This document shows, one piece after another, positions 36,322-46,000 of a stretch of DNA of 64,000 nucleotides. The position numbers were made by a program, and so were the translations under genes. Within the stretch, counting starts at the first letter, position 1. The number at the start of each line of letters is the position of its first letter. The notes below the pieces were generated by a model. It was given only the letters and a program-made list of their open reading frames with translations, was not told the origin of the DNA and ran no database searches. The stretch lies in NCBI RefSeq assembly GCF_004791695.1, contig NZ_SRSO01000017.1, positions 44,656-108,655 of the forward strand, written 5' to 3'. This stretch comes from Flavivirga rizhaonensis (lineage in GTDB: Bacteria; Bacteroidota; Bacteroidia; Flavobacteriales; Flavobacteriaceae).

Positions 36322-36678
36322 ATGGCATTAACAAAGAATCAAAGAAGACAAAGGATTAAAAACAGAATTCGTAAGATAGTTTCTGGAACAGAAGCTAGAC
36401 CAAGACTAACTGTTTTTAGAAGTAATAAAGAAATTTATGCTCAAATTGTGGATGACGTAAATGGTACAACTATCAGTGCTGCATCTTCAAGAGATAAAGA
36501 TATTAGTTCTGCAAAAGGTACTAAATCAGAAATTGCTACCCTAGTAGGAAAGACAATAGCTGAGAGAGCTTTAAAAGCAGGTGTAGAAACAATCGCTTTC
36601 GATAGAGGTGGTTATTTATATCACGGTAGAGTAAAATCATTAGCTGAAGGAGCTAGAGAAGCAGGACTTAAATTCTAG
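36322..36678 (+). CDS. rplR: 50S ribosomal protein uL18
   Basis: The 118-residue L18 binds 5S rRNA with L5 and L25 in other bacteria. It shows [38 protein letters not shown], then [43 protein letters not shown], the typical C-terminus. The gene starts ten bases after rplF and ends six bases before rpsE. Confidence 0.97.
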   Translation: MALTKNQRRQRIKNRIRKIVSGTEARPRLTVFRSNKEIYAQIVDDVNGTTISAASSRDKDISSAKGTKSEIATLVGKTIAERALKAGVETIAFDRGGYLYHGRVKSLAEGAREAGLKF

Positions 36679-36684
36679 AATATT

Positions 36685-37209
36685 ATGTTTCAAAAATATA
36701 AAAGTGCAGAGTTAGTAAAACCAGGTGGATTAGATCTTAAAGATCGTTTAGTTGGTGTACAAAGAGTTACAAAAGTAACTAAAGGTGGTAGAGCATTTGG
36801 TTTTTCAGCAATTGTTGTAGTTGGTGATGAAGCAGGTGTAGTAGGTCAAGGTTTAGGAAAATCTAAAGACGTTGCTAGTGCTATTGCAAAAGCCGTTGAG
36901 GATGCTAAGAAAAACCTAGTAAGAATTCCTATTATTAAAGGAACTTTACCGCATGAACAAAAAGGGAAATATGGTGGAGCAAGAGTAAATATTATACCTG
37001 CAGCTCCTGGTACAGGAGTCATTGCTGGTGGTGCTGTTAGAACTGTTCTTGAGGCTGTTGGTGTACATGATGTATTATCAAAATCTCAAGGATCTTCCAA
37101 TCCTCATAATGTAGTAAAAGCAACATTTGATGCTTTATTACAATTAAGAGATGCTAATGCAATTGCTAGAGATAGAGGTATTTCACTTGAACAAGTTTTT
37201 AACGCTTAA
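36685..37209 (+). CDS. rpsE: 30S ribosomal protein uS5
   Basis: The 174-residue S5 lies at the mRNA entry and affects fidelity. The double-stranded-RNA-binding-like domain [65 protein letters not shown] is complete. Its C-terminal domain contains [27 protein letters not shown]. Spectinomycin-resistance positions near KGGRAFGF show no deletion. rpmD follows after 11 bases. Confidence 0.97.
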   Translation: MFQKYKSAELVKPGGLDLKDRLVGVQRVTKVTKGGRAFGFSAIVVVGDEAGVVGQGLGKSKDVASAIAKAVEDAKKNLVRIPIIKGTLPHEQKGKYGGARVNIIPAAPGTGVIAGGAVRTVLEAVGVHDVLSKSQGSSNPHNVVKATFDALLQLRDANAIARDRGISLEQVFNA

Positions 37210-37220
37210 TAACATCAAAG

Positions 37221-37403
37221 ATGGCAAAGATTAAAGTAACAAAAGTTAAAAGCGCAATCAATCGTACGCAAAGACAAAAAAGAACTTTAGAAGCTCTTGG
37301 TCTTAAAAAGATTGGTCAAGTAAAAGAGCATGAAGCTACACCTAATATCTTAGGTATGGTTGCTAAAGTTTCACATTTAGTTTCTGTTGAAGAAACAAAA
37401 TAA
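37221..37403 (+). CDS. rpmD: 50S ribosomal protein uL30
   Basis: This 60-residue protein is the short bacterial L30, with the IKVTKVKSAINRTQRQKRTLEALGLKKIGQVKEHEATPNILGMVAKVSHLVSVEE core. It is one of the few ribosomal proteins whose presence varies between bacteria. Its location between rpsE and rplO is the canonical spc order. Confidence 0.96.
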   Translation: MAKIKVTKVKSAINRTQRQKRTLEALGLKKIGQVKEHEATPNILGMVAKVSHLVSVEETK

Positions 37404-37416
37404 TATAAAACTGAAA

Positions 37417-37869
37417 ATGGATTTAAGTAATTTAAAACCTGCAGAAGGTTCAGTAAAAAATCAAGGGAAAAGAATAGGTAGAGGACAAGGTTCTGGAAAA
37501 GGTGGTACTGCGACACGTGGTCACAAAGGAGCTAAGTCGCGTTCTGGTTATTCTAAGAAACTAGGATTTGAAGGCGGGCAAATGCCACTTCAAAGACGTG
37601 TTCCTAAATTTGGTTTTACAAACATTAACCGTGTTGAGTATCAAGGTATCAATTTAGATACTTTACAACAATTGGTTGATGATAAAAAAATAAAAGATAC
37701 AGTAGATTTTGAAATTTTATTCTCAAACCGTTTAGCTGGAAAAAATGATCTAGTTAAGATTATGGGTAGAGGAGAGTTAAAAGCAAAATTAAAAGTATCT
37801 GCACATAAATTTACAGCTTCAGCAAAAGCAGCTATTGAAGCAGCTGGTGGAGAAGCAATAACATTATAA
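37417..37869 (+). CDS. rplO: 50S ribosomal protein uL15
   Basis: I use ATG 37417 (150 residues, MDLSNLKPAEGSVKNQGKR). The start at 37387 overlaps rpmD and adds a Lys/Asn-rich extension that does not belong to the family. A Gly/Arg-rich N-terminal arm (GRGQGSGKGGTATRGHKGAKSRSG) penetrates the 23S core, and the globular C-terminus is complete. secY begins 14 bases later, so the translocon subunit is co-transcribed with ribosomal proteins. Confidence 0.96.
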   Translation: MDLSNLKPAEGSVKNQGKRIGRGQGSGKGGTATRGHKGAKSRSGYSKKLGFEGGQMPLQRRVPKFGFTNINRVEYQGINLDTLQQLVDDKKIKDTVDFEILFSNRLAGKNDLVKIMGRGELKAKLKVSAHKFTASAKAAIEAAGGEAITL

Positions 37870-37883
37870 GACCATATTAAGGT

Positions 37884-39236
37884 ATGAAGTTTATAGAATC
37901 GCTTAAAAATGTTTGGAAAATAGAGGAACTAAGAAACAGAATCATAGTAACACTAGGACTGTTATTAGTTTATCGTTTTGGTACTCAGGTGACGTTGCCA
38001 GGTGTTGATGCCGCGCAATTAGCAGCCTTAGGAGACAGTACTAGTACAGGGTTATTAGGATTACTCAGCCAGTTTACTGGAGGCGCTTTTTCTAGAGCAT
38101 CTGTGTTTGCCTTAGGTATTATGCCTTACATTTCAGCTTCTATTGTTGTACAATTAATGGGGATAGCTATTCCTTATTTGCAAAAATTGCAAAAAGAAGG
38201 CGCCAGTGGGCAAAAGAAAGTTAATCAAATTACACGTTGGTTAACTATTGCCATTTGTTTATTACAAGCACCAGGTTATTTAGCAAGTTTACCAAGTTTA
38301 GGTGTTCCTCCAAGTGCCTTTTTATTAGGAACGGGACCTTTGTTCTATTTCTCATCAGTAAGCATTTTAGTCACAGGCTGTATTTTTGCCATGTGGTTAG
38401 GCGAAAAAATTACAGATAAGGGAATAGGTAATGGAATTTCATTATTAATTATGGTTGGTATTATTGCAACATTACCTCAGTCATTTATTCAAAATGCCGC
38501 AACTAGATTAGAAGGTAACAACGTGATGCTTATTCTTTTCGAATTAGTTATTTGGTTTGTTATTATTTTAGTTACAATCATGCTTGTTATGGCTGTTAGA
38601 AAAATAGCTGTACAATACGCAAGAAGAACTGCTTCTGGTGGTTATGAGAAAAGTGCTATGGCAGGTTCAAGACAATACATTCCATTAAAGCTAAATGCTT
38701 CTGGAGTAATGCCTATTATATTTGCACAAGCTATTATGTTTGTGCCTGGTATGATTGGTGGTACAGATTTATTAAAAGATTCATCTGTAGGAGCTTGGTT
38801 AGTTACTAATCTTGGTCCAGCAAGTATGTTTGGCTTTTGGTATAATGTAGTTTTCGCTTTATTAATAATCGTATTTACATATTTCTATACAGCGATCACT
38901 GTACCAACAAATAAAATGGCAGACGATTTAAAACGTAGTGGTGGTTTTATTCCTGGTATTCGTCCAGGTTCTGAAACTTCAGAATATCTTGATAAAATTA
39001 TGTCTCAAATAACCTTACCAGGATCTATATTTTTAGCACTTATAGCTGTGTTCCCAGCATTTATTGTTAAGCTTATGGATGTACAACAAGGTTGGGCATT
39101 ATTTTTTGGAGGAACCTCATTATTAATCATGGTTGGAGTTGCAATTGACACTATGCAACAAGTAAATTCATACTTGTTAAATAGACATTATGATGGCTTG
39201 ATGAAAACTGGTAAAAATAGAAAAGCTAGCGCTTAA
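37884..39236 (+). CDS. secY: Preprotein translocase subunit SecY
   Basis: The 450-residue protein has ten predicted transmembrane segments and forms the protein-conducting channel with SecE and SecG. Recognisable parts are GLLLVYRFGTQVTLPGVD at TM1, FALGIMPYISASIVVQLM at TM2, and the cytosolic loop with VRKIAVQYARR followed by GSRQYIPLKLNASGVMPIIFAQAIM. An ITVPTNKMADDLKRSGGFIPGIRPG loop precedes the last helices. adk and map do not follow, as they do in some other bacteria; infA starts 12 bases later. Confidence 0.98.
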   Translation: MKFIESLKNVWKIEELRNRIIVTLGLLLVYRFGTQVTLPGVDAAQLAALGDSTSTGLLGLLSQFTGGAFSRASVFALGIMPYISASIVVQLMGIAIPYLQKLQKEGASGQKKVNQITRWLTIAICLLQAPGYLASLPSLGVPPSAFLLGTGPLFYFSSVSILVTGCIFAMWLGEKITDKGIGNGISLLIMVGIIATLPQSFIQNAATRLEGNNVMLILFELVIWFVIILVTIMLVMAVRKIAVQYARRTASGGYEKSAMAGSRQYIPLKLNASGVMPIIFAQAIMFVPGMIGGTDLLKDSSVGAWLVTNLGPASMFGFWYNVVFALLIIVFTYFYTAITVPTNKMADDLKRSGGFIPGIRPGSETSEYLDKIMSQITLPGSIFLALIAVFPAFIVKLMDVQQGWALFFGGTSLLIMVGVAIDTMQQVNSYLLNRHYDGLMKTGKNRKASA

Positions 39237-39248
39237 TATATATCTACT

Positions 39249-39464
39249 ATGGCAAAACAGGCAGCAATAGAACAAGACGGAACAATTATAGAAGCATTGT
39301 CAAATGCTATGTTTCGTGTTGAATTAGAAAATGGTCACATTGTGACTGCACACATTTCTGGTAAAATGCGTATGCATTATATAAAATTATTACCAGGAGA
39401 TAAAGTGAAATTAGAAATGAGTCCTTACGATTTAACAAAGGCTCGAATAACTTATAGATACTAA
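39249..39464 (+). CDS. infA: Translation initiation factor IF-1
   Basis: The 71-residue OB-fold protein binds the A site during initiation. It reads [71 protein letters not shown] in consecutive conserved segments. The following 53 bases hold a small hairpin (GTAAG 39477-39481, CTTAC 39489-39493) before the rpmJ start. Confidence 0.98.
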   Translation: MAKQAAIEQDGTIIEALSNAMFRVELENGHIVTAHISGKMRMHYIKLLPGDKVKLEMSPYDLTKARITYRY

Positions 39465-39517
39465 TACGATGAAACCGTAAGGTTACATCTTACAGTGATA
39501 TAAAATAATATAACAAG

Positions 39518-39634
39518 ATGAAAGTAAGAGCATCACTTAAAAAGAGAAGTGCGGATTGTAAAATCGTACGAAGAAAAGGCAGACTTTACGTTATAAACAA
39601 AAAGAATCCTAGATTTAAACAAAGACAAGGGTAA
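39518..39634 (+). CDS. rpmJ: 50S ribosomal protein bL36 (zinc-free form)
   Basis: This short gene encodes 38 residues ([20 protein letters not shown] and then [18 protein letters not shown]). It is easily missed because of its size. The start MKVRAS, the basic core and the C-terminal RFKQRQG fit L36. The usual zinc-binding Cys/His set is reduced to one Cys, so this is the Cys-minus variant. It sits two bases before rpsM. Confidence 0.97.
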   Translation: MKVRASLKKRSADCKIVRRKGRLYVINKKNPRFKQRQG

Positions 39635-39636
39635 TT

Positions 39637-40011
39637 ATGGCAAGAATTGCAGGTGTAGACATACCAAAAAACAAAAGAGGAGTAATCTCTTTAACTTATA
39701 TCTATGGAATAGGTAGAAGTAGAGCAAAAGAAATTTTAGCAACTGCTAAGGTTGACGAAAGTACTAAAGTTCAAGATTGGACCGATGACCAAATTAGTGG
39801 TATTCGTGAAGCTGTTGGAACTTTTACAATCGAAGGTGAATTACGTTCTGAAACACAATTAAACATTAAGCGATTAATGGACATTGGATGTTACAGAGGT
39901 ATTCGTCACAGATCTGGTCTTCCTTTAAGAGGGCAACGTACTAAAAACAACTCCAGAACTAGAAAAGGTAGAAGAAAAACAGTTGCTAACAAAAAGAAAG
40001 CAACTAAATAA
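39637..40011 (+). CDS. rpsM: 30S ribosomal protein uS13
   Basis: The 124-residue S13 forms the head's intersubunit bridges with L5. The start [34 protein letters not shown], the core [40 protein letters not shown] and the Lys-rich tail are standard. A 99-base spacer with heptad repeats separates it from rpsK. Confidence 0.97.
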   Translation: MARIAGVDIPKNKRGVISLTYIYGIGRSRAKEILATAKVDESTKVQDWTDDQISGIREAVGTFTIEGELRSETQLNIKRLMDIGCYRGIRHRSGLPLRGQRTKNNSRTRKGRRKTVANKKKATK

Positions 40012-40021
40012 TTAAAAGTCA

Positions 40022-40108
40022 TTAGTATTTAGTCGTTAGATGGAATCTGTTTGAAATGTAAAAGTTTAGGATTCTAATACTAACAACTAACAACTAGAAA
40101 CTAAAAAA
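40022..40108. repeat. Imperfect heptamer repeats in the rpsM-rpsK spacer
   Basis: The left part reads as TTAGTAT, TTAGTCG, TTAGATG (40022-40042). The right part reads as TAACAAC, TAACAAC, TAGAAAC, TAAAAAA (40081-40108). The second unit equals, by rotation, the CTAACAA unit at 57936-57977. The halves are in opposite orientation and could pair loosely. Confidence 0.6.
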
Positions 40109-40110
40109 AT

Positions 40111-40494
40111 ATGGCAAAAACAAGCACTAAAAAACGTAAAGTTATTGTAGACTCTGTTGGAGAAGCGCACGTTACAGCTTCTTTCAATAATATTATTATT
40201 TCGCTTACCAACAAAAAAGGAGATGTTATTTCATGGTCTTCTGCTGGTAAGATGGGATTTAGAGGTTCTAAGAAAAACACGCCTTATGCTGCTCAATTAG
40301 CTGCTGAAGATGCTGCTGCAGTAGCACAAGAAGCTGGTTTAAAGAAAGTAAAGGTTTATGTTAAAGGACCTGGAAATGGTAGAGAATCTGCTATTCGTTC
40401 TATCCACAATGCAGGGATTGAAGTAACAGAAATTATTGATGTTACGCCACTTCCACATAATGGATGTCGCCCTCCAAAACGTAGAAGAGTTTAA
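40111..40494 (+). CDS. rpsK: 30S ribosomal protein uS11
   Basis: The 127-residue S11 binds the 3' minor domain near the E-site mRNA path. The segment [63 protein letters not shown] and the C-terminal [18 protein letters not shown] are diagnostic. A hairpin (40511-40554) and a dispersed repeat lie just beyond the stop. Confidence 0.97.
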   Translation: MAKTSTKKRKVIVDSVGEAHVTASFNNIIISLTNKKGDVISWSSAGKMGFRGSKKNTPYAAQLAAEDAAAVAQEAGLKKVKVYVKGPGNGRESAIRSIHNAGIEVTEIIDVTPLPHNGCRPPKRRRV

Positions 40495-40510
40495 CGAATT
40501 ACGATCGTTT

Positions 40511-40554
40511 GGTTTACGATTTATTAGATTGTTATAAATCGCATTTCGTAAACC
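40511..40554. other. Imperfect hairpin downstream of rpsK
   Basis: GGTTTACGA (40511-40519) pairs with TCGTAAACC (40546-40554), and CGATTTAT (40517-40524) with ATAAATCG (40534-40541), giving a long bulged stem. No T-tract follows, so it may be an mRNA-processing or regulatory structure in the rpsK-rpsD spacer. Confidence 0.6.
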
Positions 40555-40556
40555 TG

Positions 40557-40576
40557 CCCTGAGCGAAGTCGAAGGG
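40557..40576. repeat. Dispersed palindromic repeat, core CTGAGCGAAGTCGAAG
   Basis: The 16-base core (40559-40574) is the exact reverse complement of 53428-53443 inside argS and shares 14 bases with 44374-44387. On the minus strand it translates as PSTSLRAG, a known artefact of this repeat in predicted hypothetical proteins. Confidence 0.75.
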
Positions 40577-40635
40577 TTAAAAATTGTCAATAAAATTAAT
40601 ATCATTTGATTCTCAGATGGTGTTAATTTTTTGCA

Positions 40636-40643
40636 TAAATTTG
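40636..40643 (+). promoter_or_regulatory. Candidate promoter upstream of rpsD
   Basis: TAAATTTG (40636-40643) matches the -7 consensus, and TTTG lies at 40605-40608, though the spacer of 27 bases is longer than optimal. It sits in the 250-base rpsK-rpsD gap and could give rpsD-rpoA-rplQ additional transcription. Confidence 0.35.
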
Positions 40644-40744
40644 CAAACCGAAAAATAATAACAAGTATCAACGAGAGACCAAAAGATTATCGAAGGATAA
40701 GATTAAGACCTTAATTCATAATCACTCTCAAAAACAAATTTAAA

Positions 40745-41350
40745 ATGGCAAGATATACTGGTCCTAAAACTAAAATCGCTCGTAAATTTGGCGAAGCAAT
40801 ATTTGGAGACGATAAGTCTTTTGAAAAAAGAAATTACCCTCCAGGTCAACACGGAAATAACAGAAGACGTGGAAAAAAATCTGAATACGCAATCCAGTTA
40901 ATGGAAAAACAAAAAGCTAAATATACTTATGGTATTTTAGAGCGTCAATTTAGAGGTTTATTTAAGAAAGCAAGAGCAGCACAAGGTATTACAGGTGAGG
41001 TTTTATTACAATTATGTGAGTCTAGATTAGACAACGTAGTGTTTAGAATGGGAATTTCTCCTTCTAGAAGTGGTGCAAGACAATTAGTATCTCACAGACA
41101 CATTACTGTAAATGGGGAATTAGTAAATATTCCTTCTTACCAACTAAAAGCTGGAGATGTTGTTGCAGTAAGAGAAAAATCAAAATCACTTGAGGCTATT
41201 GAAAGATCTTTATCAAACTCAAGTCACGTTTACGAATGGATTACTTGGAATGATGATACAAAGCAAGGAACTTATGTTTCTGTCCCTGCTAGAATTCAAA
41301 TTCCAGAAAACATAAACGAACAATTCATAGTCGAATTATATTCTAAATAA
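40745..41350 (+). CDS. rpsD: 30S ribosomal protein uS4
   Basis: The 201-residue S4 nucleates 16S assembly and, in E. coli, represses the alpha operon. It contains the [37 protein letters not shown] start typical of Bacteroidota. The S4 RNA-binding domain is [51 protein letters not shown]. The 250-base spacer upstream is exceptional and is a logical site for a leader that controls S4, rpoA and rplQ. No known leader can be confirmed by eye. Confidence 0.97.
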   Translation: MARYTGPKTKIARKFGEAIFGDDKSFEKRNYPPGQHGNNRRRGKKSEYAIQLMEKQKAKYTYGILERQFRGLFKKARAAQGITGEVLLQLCESRLDNVVFRMGISPSRSGARQLVSHRHITVNGELVNIPSYQLKAGDVVAVREKSKSLEAIERSLSNSSHVYEWITWNDDTKQGTYVSVPARIQIPENINEQFIVELYSK

Positions 41351-41445
41351 TAAATTAATCACATTGGTATTTGGCCAAAGGATTTATTAGTCTTCTTCAA
41401 ACTTTTAGATCGCGCAACCAAATAACAATTAAAACGAAGAACAAT

Positions 41446-42438
41446 ATGGCAGTATTTAATTTCCAAAAGCCCGACAAAGTAATCATGATTGATTCAACAG
41501 ATTTTGAAGGCAAATTCGAATTTCGCCCTTTAGAACCTGGTTATGGATTAACAGTAGGTAACGCACTAAGAAGAGTTTTGCTTTCTTCATTAGAAGGATT
41601 TGCAATTACATCGGTTAGAATTGAAGGTGTAGATCACGAGTTTTCTGCAATTGCTGGAGTCGTTGAAGATGTTACAGAAATCATTTTAAATTTAAAACAA
41701 GCTAGATTTAAAAGACAGATTGATGATATTGATAATGAATCTATTTCAATTTCAATTTCTGGTCAAGATAGAATCACAGCTGGAGATTTTCAAAAATTCA
41801 TTTCTGGGTTCCAAGTATTAAATACAGAATTAGTTATCTGTAACTTAGATCCTAAAGTTAATTTTAACTTGGAAATTACTATTGAAAAAGGTAGAGGATA
41901 TGTTCCTGCAGAAGAAAATAAGAAAGCTGCTGCGCCAATAGGAACCATCTTTACAGATTCAATTTATACACCAATTAAAAATGTTAAGTATAGTATTGAA
42001 AACTATCGTGTAGAACAAAAAACTGATTACGAAAAATTAGTTTTCGAAATTATCACTGATGGTTCAATTACACCACAAGACGCTTTAACAGAAGCAGCTA
42101 AAACGTTAATTCATCATTTCATGTTATTCTCTGATGAGCGTATCACTTTAGAAGCGGATGAAATAGCTCAAACTGAAACATATGATGAAGAATCATTACA
42201 TATGAGACAGTTGCTAAAAACGAAGTTAATCGATATGGATTTATCTGTACGTGCACTTAACTGTTTAAAAGCTGCGGAAGTAGATACTTTAGGAGATTTA
42301 GTATCATTCAATAAAAACGATTTAATGAAATTCAGAAACTTCGGTAAGAAGTCTTTAACAGAGCTAGAAGAGCTTGTAAACGTTAAAGGATTAAATTTCG
42401 GAATGGATTTAAGCAAATATAAATTAGATAAAGACTAG
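41446..42438 (+). CDS. rpoA: DNA-directed RNA polymerase subunit alpha
   Basis: I start at ATG 41446 (330 residues, [16 protein letters not shown]). The frame from TTG 41371 adds 25 residues with no family match. The N-terminal assembly domain includes [44 protein letters not shown]. The C-terminal domain, which contacts UP elements and activators in other bacteria, spans [46 protein letters not shown]. It lies between rpsD and rplQ, as in the standard alpha operon. Confidence 0.97.
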   Translation: MAVFNFQKPDKVIMIDSTDFEGKFEFRPLEPGYGLTVGNALRRVLLSSLEGFAITSVRIEGVDHEFSAIAGVVEDVTEIILNLKQARFKRQIDDIDNESISISISGQDRITAGDFQKFISGFQVLNTELVICNLDPKVNFNLEITIEKGRGYVPAEENKKAAAPIGTIFTDSIYTPIKNVKYSIENYRVEQKTDYEKLVFEIITDGSITPQDALTEAAKTLIHHFMLFSDERITLEADEIAQTETYDEESLHMRQLLKTKLIDMDLSVRALNCLKAAEVDTLGDLVSFNKNDLMKFRNFGKKSLTELEELVNVKGLNFGMDLSKYKLDKD

Positions 42439-42578
42439 AGGGTGTAAGATTGTAAATTTAAGATAGATGATTTCTGATTTTTTACTCTTAAACTACAAAC
42501 TCTATTCAACCAAAATTAATTAATCATATTTTGCTCCTCTATTAAATGAGTTTGGTAGCAAGATGATAAACAAAAGTT

Positions 42579-43052
42579 ATGAGACACGGAAAAAAAATAA
42601 ATCATTTAGGTAGAAAAACTGCTCATAGAAAATCAATGTTGGCAAATATGGCTTGTTCTTTAATAGAACACAAGCGTATCAATACAACTGTTGCTAAAGC
42701 AAAAGCTTTAAAACAATTTGTAGAGCCAATGATTACAAAATCTAAGGAGGATAACACACATAACAGACGTATTGTAATGGCACGCCTTAGACAAAAAGAA
42801 GCAGTTGCTGAATTGTTTAGAGATGTTGCAGCTAAAGTTGCTGATCGCCCAGGTGGTTATACAAGAATTATCAAACTTGGAAATCGTTTAGGAGATAATG
42901 CAGATATGGCTATGATAGAGCTTGTAGATTACAACGAAATTTACAATGCAGAAAAGAAAGCTAAGAAAACAACAAGAAGAAGTAGAAGAGGTGGTTCTAA
43001 ACCGGCTGCTGCTCCAGTTGTTGAAACGAAAGCAACTAACGAAGAAGAATAA
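42579..43052 (+). CDS. rplQ: 50S ribosomal protein bL17
   Basis: This 157-residue L17 lies near the tunnel exit. The first 120 residues ([51 protein letters not shown]) are canonical. The tail of about 35 residues ([32 protein letters not shown]) is basic then acidic and low in complexity, an extension common in Bacteroidota. It is the last gene of the superoperon and is followed by a strong terminator at 43079-43109. Confidence 0.97.
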   Translation: MRHGKKINHLGRKTAHRKSMLANMACSLIEHKRINTTVAKAKALKQFVEPMITKSKEDNTHNRRIVMARLRQKEAVAELFRDVAAKVADRPGGYTRIIKLGNRLGDNADMAMIELVDYNEIYNAEKKAKKTTRRSRRGGSKPAAAPVVETKATNEEE

Positions 43053-43078
43053 ATGTTAATAAGCATTTGAAATATTAA

Positions 43079-43109
43079 GGATAAACTATTTTAGTTTATC
43101 CTTTTTTTT
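43079..43109 (+). terminator. Intrinsic terminator of the ribosomal superoperon
   Basis: GGATAAACTA (43079-43088) pairs with TAGTTTATCC (43092-43101) across a three-base loop, and is followed by eight T residues. It lies 27 bases past rplQ. Confidence 0.9.
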
Positions 43110-43130
43110 ATGCAATTTTGTAAAACCTTG

Positions 43131-43157
43131 TTCCCGAAAAGGCGGGAATCTCATAAA
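43131..43157. repeat. TTCCCG/CGGGAA palindrome upstream of carA
   Basis: TTCCCG (43131-43136) and CGGGAA (43143-43148) form a hairpin followed by GGAATCTCATAAA, shared with the repeat after rpsJ (28857-28869). It ends eight bases before the carA start codon, so it forms the 5' leader of carA if transcription begins upstream. Confidence 0.65.
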
Positions 43158-43164
43158 AATCAGA

Positions 43165-44268
43165 ATGAAATATCAAAAAAGACAAAAAGCCATCATTCTT
43201 CTAGCAGATGGTACTATTTTTCACGGTAAGGCAGTAGGAAACAAACAAGGCACTTCTTTTGGTGAAGTCTGTTTTAATACGGGTATGACCGGTTACCAAG
43301 AGATTTTTACAGATCCATCTTACTTTGGCCAATTAATGGTAACTACTAATGCACATATTGGTAATTATGGAACCAATGCAGATGAAGTAGAATCAGATTC
43401 TATTAAAATTGCAGGGTTAATTTGTAAAAACTTCAGTTATGTTTATTCTCGAGTTGATTCTGAAGGATCTCTAGAAGAATTTTTAAATAAGAATAACTTA
43501 TTAGCTATTTCTGATGTTGATACTAGAGCTTTAGTAAGTTATATTAGAGATAATGGAGCTATGAATGCTGTTATTTCTACCGAGGTTGACAATATTGAAG
43601 GTTTAAAGAAACAATTAGCCGAAGTTCCAAATATGGAAGGTTTAGAGTTAGCATCTAAAGTGTCTACAAAAGAACCTTATTATTTTGGTGATGAGAATGC
43701 AACTTATAAAGTAGCAGCTTTAGATATAGGAATAAAGAAAAACATCTTACGAAATATAGCAAGCAGGGATGCTTACATTAAAGTATTCCCATATAATTCT
43801 AAGTTTGAAGACTTAGAAGCATTTAAACCAGATGGCTACTTTTTATCTAATGGACCGGGAGATCCAGAACCATTAATAGAAGCACAGAATTTGGCAAAAG
43901 AAATTATAAAAAGAGATTTGCCTTTATTTGGTATTTGTTTAGGACATCAGGTTATTGCTAGAGCAAATGGCGTATCTACTTATAAGATGCACAATGGACA
44001 TAGAGGTATTAATCATCCGGTAAAAAATCTGGTGACAGGAAAAGGGGAGATCACCTCTCAAAATCACGGATTTGCCGTAAATAGAGAAGAGTCTGAAGCG
44101 AATCCAGATTTACAAATAACACATGTCCACTTAAATGACGATACAGTTGCAGGTTTGGCTATGAAAAGCAAAAATTGTTTTTCAGTACAATACCACCCTG
44201 AGGCAAGTCCAGGACCGCATGATTCGGCTTATCTCTTTGATCAATTCATTGAAAATATTAAAAAATAA
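43165..44268 (+). CDS. carA: Carbamoyl-phosphate synthase small subunit
   Basis: The 367-residue glutaminase subunit supplies ammonia to CarB for carbamoyl phosphate, the precursor of pyrimidines and arginine. The N-terminal domain has ADGTIFHGKAVGNKQGTSFGEVCFNTGMTGYQEIFTDPSY. The class I glutamine amidotransferase domain has the nucleophile Cys258 in GICLGHQ and His344/Glu346 in YHPEAS. carB is not adjacent in the window. The placement between rplQ and eno recurs in flavobacteria. A palindromic repeat lies immediately upstream. Confidence 0.97.
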   Translation: MKYQKRQKAIILLADGTIFHGKAVGNKQGTSFGEVCFNTGMTGYQEIFTDPSYFGQLMVTTNAHIGNYGTNADEVESDSIKIAGLICKNFSYVYSRVDSEGSLEEFLNKNNLLAISDVDTRALVSYIRDNGAMNAVISTEVDNIEGLKKQLAEVPNMEGLELASKVSTKEPYYFGDENATYKVAALDIGIKKNILRNIASRDAYIKVFPYNSKFEDLEAFKPDGYFLSNGPGDPEPLIEAQNLAKEIIKRDLPLFGICLGHQVIARANGVSTYKMHNGHRGINHPVKNLVTGKGEITSQNHGFAVNREESEANPDLQITHVHLNDDTVAGLAMKSKNCFSVQYHPEASPGPHDSAYLFDQFIENIKK

Positions 44269-44278
44269 TCATTAAAAT

Positions 44279-44426
44279 AAGGTGTCTAAAATGTGTCATT
44301 CAGAGGGAGGTACGACCGAAGAATCTCTAGAGATAAATATTTGTATTTAGAGATTTTTTGACGTAGCCTGTCTTGAGCGAAGTCGAAAGGCTCAAAATGA
44401 CAGTTTCTAAACTTTTTAGATGCCTT
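44279..44426. repeat. Nested palindromic element after carA
   Basis: Outer arms AAGGTGTCTAAAA (44279-44291) and TTTTTAGATGCCTT (44413-44426) are near-inverted repeats. Inner TGTCATT/AATGACA (44294-44300, 44396-44402), AATCTCTA/TAGAGATT (44322-44329, 44348-44355) and TTGAGC/GCTCAA (44373-44378, 44390-44395) pairs nest inside. The AATCTCTA hairpin is followed by TTTTTT-like sequence and may terminate carA transcripts. The core matches the dispersed repeat family. Confidence 0.7.
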
Positions 44427-44502
44427 CATTTTTACTAAAACGTTATAGATGTCGTTTTGAGTATTTCTTCAAAAACATCTTAAAATAAACAAGATTTAGC
44501 CG

Positions 44503-44510
44503 TAAATTTG
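44503..44510 (+). promoter_or_regulatory. Candidate -7 element of eno
   Basis: TAAATTTG fits the TAnnTTTG consensus 28 bases upstream of the eno start. A clear -33 TTTG at the right spacing is not visible, so the call is tentative. Confidence 0.45.
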
Positions 44511-44532
44511 AAGTATTAAAGATTAAAAATAA

Positions 44533-45831
<1,299 letters not shown>

Positions 45832-45853
45832 TAAAAAATAAACTTTATATTTT

Positions 45854-45888
45854 AAGCGGTTATTATTTATTAATAATCGCTTTTTTTA
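45854..45888 (+). terminator. Intrinsic terminator of eno
   Basis: AGCGGTTATTA pairs with TAATAATCGCT (one G-T pair) around a TTTAT loop, followed by a run of T. It starts 22 bases after the eno stop. Confidence 0.88.
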
Positions 45889-46000
45889 TTATCAATTTTA
45901 GTAATTTGATCATTACAAAAACCTTTGATAGTTCTTTTTATAAATACCGACATATTTTGTAATTTAGCGTGGAACATAATAAAATAAATTCATTTAAAAT

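Noticed and set aside
40339..40671. Minus-strand ORF of 110 codons containing PSTSLRAG
   Set aside because: It lies over rpsK and a dispersed repeat; the peptide is a well-known by-product of that repeat and not a gene.
41371..41445. TTG start for rpoA
   Set aside because: The added 25 residues have no resemblance to alpha subunits; the ATG at 41446 begins the typical sequence.
42439..42578. Possible heptad periodicity or promoter between rpoA and rplQ
   Set aside because: The spacing is irregular and no TAnnTTTG element is found; I see only AT-rich sequence.
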